From a virus: a stretch of DNA of 36,085 nt. The notes under the pieces are model-generated. The model saw nothing but the letters and a program-made list of their open reading frames with translations. It did no database searches and was not told the DNA's origin. Made by a program: the position numbers and the translations under genes. Shown here piece by piece: positions 33,556 through 36,085 of this stretch; positions within the stretch are counted from its first letter, which is position 1, and each line of letters opens with the position of its first letter. Location: the IMG/VR virus record IMGVR_UViG_3300035698_006405, positions 1 to 36,085 of that record; one strand, given 5' to 3'.

Positions 33556-33605
33556 GCAATAGCAGCACAGAAAACGACCGAACAACTAGCAGTAAGGGAG
33601 ACGGA

Positions 33606-33935
33606 ATGAGCGCAAACAACTTGACTGAAGGCACACTACTGAAGACCACAACCGCTAGAGGCGACAAGGCAAGACATGTGGTCTACATTGACCGCCGACT
33701 GCAGATCCTCAAGACAACCGCAAACGACAACTCGGATTGCAGGGAGATGATTCTAGACATTATTTCTCACTATCCCTCATATGCTGATGCGGTAGAATCG
33801 CTGCAATACATTGCAGCAGTCTACAACGAGACCCACACTGACAGCTCATACTTCATTGAGCTAGACAGCGGCAAGCTCATCAGGAATTGGAGAAATGCAC
33901 TAGTGTCGCTACACCAGAAGTTTCAGGCAGCATAG
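33606..33935 (+). CDS. Small protein of unknown function, first gene of a cassette series
   Basis: I take the ATG at 33606 (109 residues), with AGGGAG upstream; an in-frame TTG 43 codons earlier has no site. It is mostly helical by composition (REMILDIISHYPSYADAVESLQYIAAVYNE). No family is recognised. It shares the AACTAGCA box before its ribosome binding site with the 35093 and 35658 genes. Confidence 0.65.
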   Translation: MSANNLTEGTLLKTTTARGDKARHVVYIDRRLQILKTTANDNSDCREMILDIISHYPSYADAVESLQYIAAVYNETHTDSSYFIELDSGKLIRNWRNALVSLHQKFQAA

Positions 33936-33943
33936 GGGGAGAA

Positions 33944-34066
33944 GTGAAGACTTTAATTGCAGTGCTGGCGGTCACGGTAGCGGCAGTAGGATTGACGGTC
34001 TTTCCAGTCTTTGAGACACTGGCTGCAAATGTTCTTGCGCTAAGCCAATTTCTAGGAGGTGTATAA
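33944..34066 (+). CDS. Small membrane peptide (40 residues)
   Basis: A GTG start at 33944 with GGGGGAG just before gives KTLIAVLAVTVAAVGLTVF and a further hydrophobic stretch, so a single membrane pass. Its stop overlaps the ATG of the next gene (TAATG) by one base, and a GGAGG site for that gene lies inside it. It could be a small holin-like or regulatory peptide. Lack of any family match keeps confidence moderate. Confidence 0.55.
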   Translation: MKTLIAVLAVTVAAVGLTVFPVFETLAANVLALSQFLGGV

Positions 34067-34257
34067 TGCCGGGTCTATCTCAAACTCATTTTGAGTACAT
34101 CCTGAAGAACGCACAAAAAAATGCAAGGCCAGGTCTGCTTGACAGCCGTGGCTGGCAAGATAGAATGCCGAACTTCGCCGCGATGCAAGAAAAAAATGCA
34201 CAGGTTTTCTTGCGGGAGACCGAGGATGCAAAAGCACAAATTGTACCGGCAGAATAG
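34066..34257 (+). CDS. Small protein of unknown function
   Basis: A 63-residue, hydrophilic, helix-prone protein (MPGLSQTHFEYILKNAQKNA start). It is translated from an overlapping TAATG with GGAGG inside the upstream gene. It ends before a strong terminator. Confidence 0.6.
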   Translation: MPGLSQTHFEYILKNAQKNARPGLLDSRGWQDRMPNFAAMQEKNAQVFLRETEDAKAQIVPAE

Positions 34258-34276
34258 GGGGAGAAAACAAAATTGC

Positions 34277-34302
34277 AAGGCCAGGGAAACCCGGCCTTTT
34301 TT
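34277..34302 (+). terminator. Intrinsic terminator after the 34066 gene
   Basis: AAGGCC, a bulged A, GGG, loop AAA, CCC, GGCCTT, then a T run. Confidence 0.85.
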
Positions 34303-34491
34303 CTTGCAGCCGATCCGCGATGCCACACTATGACTACGCGAAATGAAGACCGTATGATTAGAAATACAGCCGTCTGGTTAATTGCCGTTTCTGCAAGTTT
34401 TCATTGCAAACTTTGAAATTTCTGCAGCGCTGAAACTGGCGTTCTCTAAAAGCAGCCGTCAAGTGTACGCTGAAATAGCCGTTTGGGAGAA

Positions 34492-34572
34492 TTCCCCACT
34501 TTGACCCTGAAAACAGCTCAAAATAGGGTGGGTTCCCCACTTTGACCCTGAAAACAGCTCAAAATAGGGTGG
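34492..34572. repeat. 41-bp tandem direct repeat, two copies
   Basis: Units at 34492-34532 and 34533-34572 share at least 40 nt. Each contains ACCCT...AGGGT arms that can form a hairpin. Confidence 0.85.
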
Positions 34573-34639
34573 ACGCCCCACTGAAAAAACGCGAAAATGG
34601 TAACGAAGACTCCTGGTAAGTTGCAAGAAACAGCCGTCG

Positions 34640-34730
34640 CTGCAAGAAAAAAATCAGCCAAAGAGCGTCTGGATGCTGCCGCAAAAAAATATTGCAAGCC
34701 GCCAAAAGTGCTGCAAGAAAAAAATCAGCC
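34640..34730. repeat. 20-bp word repeated twice
   Basis: CTGCAAGAAAAAAATCAGCC at 34640-34659 and 34711-34730, 71 nt apart, so in different frames. Looser variants (TGCAAGAAA, CAGCCGTC) recur nearby, which argues for a DNA-level rather than a protein-level repeat. Confidence 0.75.
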
Positions 34731-34974
34731 GATGGCGACAGACCCAGCTCTGCAAGAAAAACTTGCAATCCAACAAATCGCTGCAAAGAAAGAATCAGCT
34801 AGAGGTCGCCGTCTGCCGCTGCAAGAAAACATGACCGAACGGTTCGGTCGCTCTCATTTTATCTTGCGCTTCCATGGTAGTGCGAAAAACGCGCATGAGC
34901 GCGCATGTACGCGTAGACTACGCGAAATGAGGACAACCATCTGACTAATTATTTCTAACCGTATTCAAACAGTC

Positions 34975-35059
34975 TTGTCAATAGTACTTTAGTACTATAT
35001 AGAACATTTGCGCCTAGTACTAATTTCCTATTGCGTCTGGGTTGACCGTATGATAGAAT
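34975..35059 (+). promoter_or_regulatory. Operator-promoter block, copy 1 (tandem promoters)
   Basis: First promoter: TTGTCA (34975-34980), a 17-nt spacer holding TAGTACTTTAGTACTA (34982-34997), TATAGA (34998-35003). Second promoter: TTGCGT (35031-35036), 17-nt spacer, TAGAAT (35054-35059). The second operator, which in copies 2 and 3 abuts the -35 box, has decayed here. Confidence 0.75.
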
Positions 35060-35092
35060 TGGATTAAGTTTAACTAGCACAAAGGAGCAGAA

Positions 35093-35434
35093 ATGGACGA
35101 GACCACGGCAGAATTCGCGATTAAGACCGTCATCCGGGGAGATCACGTAGAATGCGAGGTAGACACGCGAACACAAAAAGATCGCGGGTTCATCGAGACC
35201 TCAATCTTTTTTGCAGACGAGGACATGGTTGTTTTTTCAGACTCTGTAGAACCTGAAAGCGCACTCTGCGACCACCGGCGAGCCGTCAGAGCTGCAAGAC
35301 TAGCTGTTAGCCGGTTCGATGAAATCGCGAATGAGGAGTACAGCCGTCTGCTCAATACCTTATGCAAGGTGACAACCTGCGCAATGGTCGGGATCGAAGC
35401 TGACAAGCGCGAATGGCACGAGAAGCCATTCTAG
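35093..35434 (+). CDS. Small protein of unknown function, cassette gene
   Basis: A 113-residue, slightly acidic protein (MDETTAEFAIKTVIRGDHVECEV). AAAGGAG and AACTAGCA precede the ATG. No family is recognised. It sits between an operator-promoter block and a strong terminator, as a single-gene unit. Confidence 0.7.
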   Translation: MDETTAEFAIKTVIRGDHVECEVDTRTQKDRGFIETSIFFADEDMVVFSDSVEPESALCDHRRAVRAARLAVSRFDEIANEEYSRLLNTLCKVTTCAMVGIEADKREWHEKPF

Positions 35435-35446
35435 CAACACAAAATG

Positions 35447-35473
35447 AGACCGGCAGAAATGCCGGTCTTTTTT
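35447..35473 (+). terminator. Intrinsic terminator after the 35093 gene
   Basis: A 9-bp perfect stem AGACCGGCA with a GAAA tetraloop, then a T run. Confidence 0.9.
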
Positions 35474-35485
35474 CTTGCGTTGACT

Positions 35486-35598
35486 TTGCAATTTCTTATG
35501 TATGACTACGCGAAATGAACACGTCCATCTACTTTAATATTGTCAATAGTACTTTAGTACTATATAGAACATTTGCGCCTAGTACTAAAGTACTATTG
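35486..35598. repeat. 113-bp repeat block, copy 2
   Basis: As read by eye, identical to 35973-36085, which is cut by the window edge. It spans the box at 35504-35518, the first promoter-operator and the second operator. The offset between the copies is 487 nt. Confidence 0.9.
35504..35518 (+). promoter_or_regulatory. One-way box GACTACGCGAAATGA (one of five)
   Basis: Same-strand copies lie at 33458-33472 (last bases CA), 34332-34346, 34916-34930, here and 35991-36005. A partial reverse copy lies at 33341-33351. They lie between cassettes or at their borders. Confidence 0.75.
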
Positions 35599-35624
35599 CG
35601 TCTGGGTGAGCTGCATGGTACAAT
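35540..35624 (+). promoter_or_regulatory. Operator-promoter block, copy 2
   Basis: First promoter: TTGTCA (35540-35545), operator TAGTACTTTAGTACTA (35547-35562), TATAGA (35563-35568). The second operator TAGTACTAAAGTACTA (35580-35595) abuts TTGCGT (35596-35601), then 17 nt and TACAAT (35619-35624). Confidence 0.8.
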
Positions 35625-35657
35625 TGGATTAAGTTTAACTAGCATCAAGGAGGCGAG

Positions 35658-35921
35658 ATGACCACCATAACGACCCTGAAGCAGCAGTACATGGCGACCT
35701 TAGTCCAGGAGTTGGCTATCTTCACGTTGGACATGCATGTGGTGCAAGCATCGCGGCACTTCGATGTTTTCAGTGGAGTTTTCCGTGGAGTCGAGTTCGA
35801 GATGTCATTTTATGATGGCAAGATCGGCTGGATTGAACCAGATCTTGACAAGATCGCTCCGCACGACGTGGAGGCATGGTACACCGATCTCGACACAATA
35901 TGCGGCATCGATAGCGCATAG
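35658..35921 (+). CDS. Small protein of unknown function, cassette gene
   Basis: An 87-residue protein (MTTITTLKQQYMATLVQEL start) with a beta-rich middle (HFDVFSGVFRGVEFEMSFYDGKIGW). AAGGAGG and AACTAGCA precede the ATG. No family is recognised. It is a single-gene unit with the same upstream block as the previous cassette. Confidence 0.7.
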   Translation: MTTITTLKQQYMATLVQELAIFTLDMHVVQASRHFDVFSGVFRGVEFEMSFYDGKIGWIEPDLDKIAPHDVEAWYTDLDTICGIDSA

Positions 35922-35934
35922 CAACATAAATTGC

Positions 35935-35958
35935 AAGGCCACCGCAAGGTGGCCTTTT
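35935..35958 (+). terminator. Intrinsic terminator after the 35658 gene
   Basis: A perfect 9-bp stem AAGGCCACC with a GCAA tetraloop, then a short T run. Confidence 0.85.
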
Positions 35959-35972
35959 CTCTTTCCGCGATC

Positions 35973-36085
35973 TTGCAATTTCTTATGTATGACTACGCGA
36001 AATGAACACGTCCATCTACTTTAATATTGTCAATAGTACTTTAGTACTATATAGAACATTTGCGCCTAGTACTAAAGTACTATTG
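35973..36085. repeat. 113-bp repeat block, copy 3, cut by the window edge
   Basis: As read by eye, identical to 35486-35598 over its whole visible length. It holds the one-way box (35991-36005), TTGTCA (36027-36032), operator 1 (36034-36049) and operator 2 (36067-36082). A further cassette gene is expected just beyond the right edge. Confidence 0.9.

Larger units (their letters stand above)
32766..33605. other. Non-coding, repeat-rich region (possible origin or control region)
   Basis: About 840 nt with no convincing gene. From left to right: two 30-nt direct repeats; an A+T-rich stretch with A and T runs (33000-33060); a 21-bp tandem repeat (33069-33131); a palindrome TATCTTAAGATA (33145-33156); a 49-bp direct repeat (33199-33247, 33263-33311); a G+C-rich 20-bp tandem repeat (33387-33426); a palindrome CGCGTAGACTACGCG (33452-33466); and the leader of the 33606 gene. 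Iterons plus an A+T-rich tract suit an origin, but no initiator protein is recognised in the window. Confidence 0.6.
34258..35092. other. Repeat-rich stretch with no convincing gene
   Basis: About 835 nt. It contains a terminator (34277-34302), a one-way box (34332-34346), a 41-bp tandem repeat (34492-34572), the word CTGCAAGAAAAAAATCAGCC twice in different frames (34640-34659, 34711-34730), the odd-centred palindrome GACCGAACGGTTCGGTC (34833-34849), the palindrome CGCGTAGACTACGCG (34910-34924) and the first operator-promoter block (34975-35059). One 115-codon frame (34597-34944) has no ribosome binding site and runs through the boxes, so I leave it out. Confidence 0.6.

Noticed and set aside
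34597-34944. 115-codon frame in the repeat stretch
   Set aside because: There is no ribosome binding site, it runs through the palindrome and one-way box, and the same 20-bp DNA word is read in two different frames inside it.
1-36085. tRNA or rRNA genes
   Set aside because: I saw no cloverleaf with a GTTCRANNC-type T arm and CCA-side pairing, and no rRNA-like conserved blocks. A covariance search would be decisive.

Overview
The window is a segment of a tailed double-stranded DNA phage genome (Caudoviricetes, siphovirus type), either free or integrated. The evidence is a contiguous set of virion genes: an HK97-type capsid protein, a prohead protease/scaffold, a portal, a tail tube candidate, a tail assembly chaperone pair, a 1093-residue tape measure, a Sipho_tail-type distal tail protein and a Gp37-like tail protein. 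No terminase, lysin or integrase is visible. Promoters are close to the bacterial housekeeping consensus (TTGACA, 16-17 nt, TATAAT). Three genes look leaderless, a style common in Actinobacteria, Deinococcus and Chloroflexota. The tail genes resemble those of phages of monoderm hosts. The host cannot be named from this sequence.

Layout. From 1 to about 10.3 kb, minus strand, runs the tail module: a repeat-containing tail protein cut by the left edge, a Gp37-like protein, a tail protein with a lectin-like end, the distal tail protein, the tape measure, the chaperones with a probable +1 frameshift, a BNR-repeat protein, a tail tube candidate and three small connector-region genes. A self-contained transcription unit (10.4-11.05 kb) interrupts this strand and looks like a moron. 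Next come a 427-residue probable connector protein and a 998-residue three-domain glycosyltransferase, then a TnpB gene with its omega-RNA end. Three small plus-strand genes (one SLOG-like, one DUF6557-like) face the capsid and protease/scaffold genes across a shared terminator.

From 22.3 to 31.7 kb the strand changes repeatedly, with divergent near-consensus promoters between units: a plus-strand virion-like protein, a long perfect hairpin, two small minus genes, the plus-strand portal, small minus genes, a candidate small RNA, and a second TnpB preceded by a 48-residue ribbon-helix-helix gene. Then come a class II ribonucleotide reductase and an adenine methyltransferase on the plus strand, which would serve nucleotide supply and DNA modification.

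From 31.8 kb to the right edge the genes are small and mostly unrecognised. Two non-coding stretches (32.77-33.6 kb and 34.26-35.09 kb) are full of direct repeats and palindromes and could hold an origin. The last 2.5 kb is built from short gene cassettes. The last two complete genes share a promoter block of paired 16-nt operators with two tandem promoters. A third copy of that block runs off the right edge. A one-way 15-nt box sits between cassettes, and a short box precedes the ribosome binding site. This repressor-controlled cassette array, the leaderless promoters, the ribbon-helix-helix/TnpB pair and a 34-nt 3' element shared by two unrelated genes are the most unusual parts of the window.
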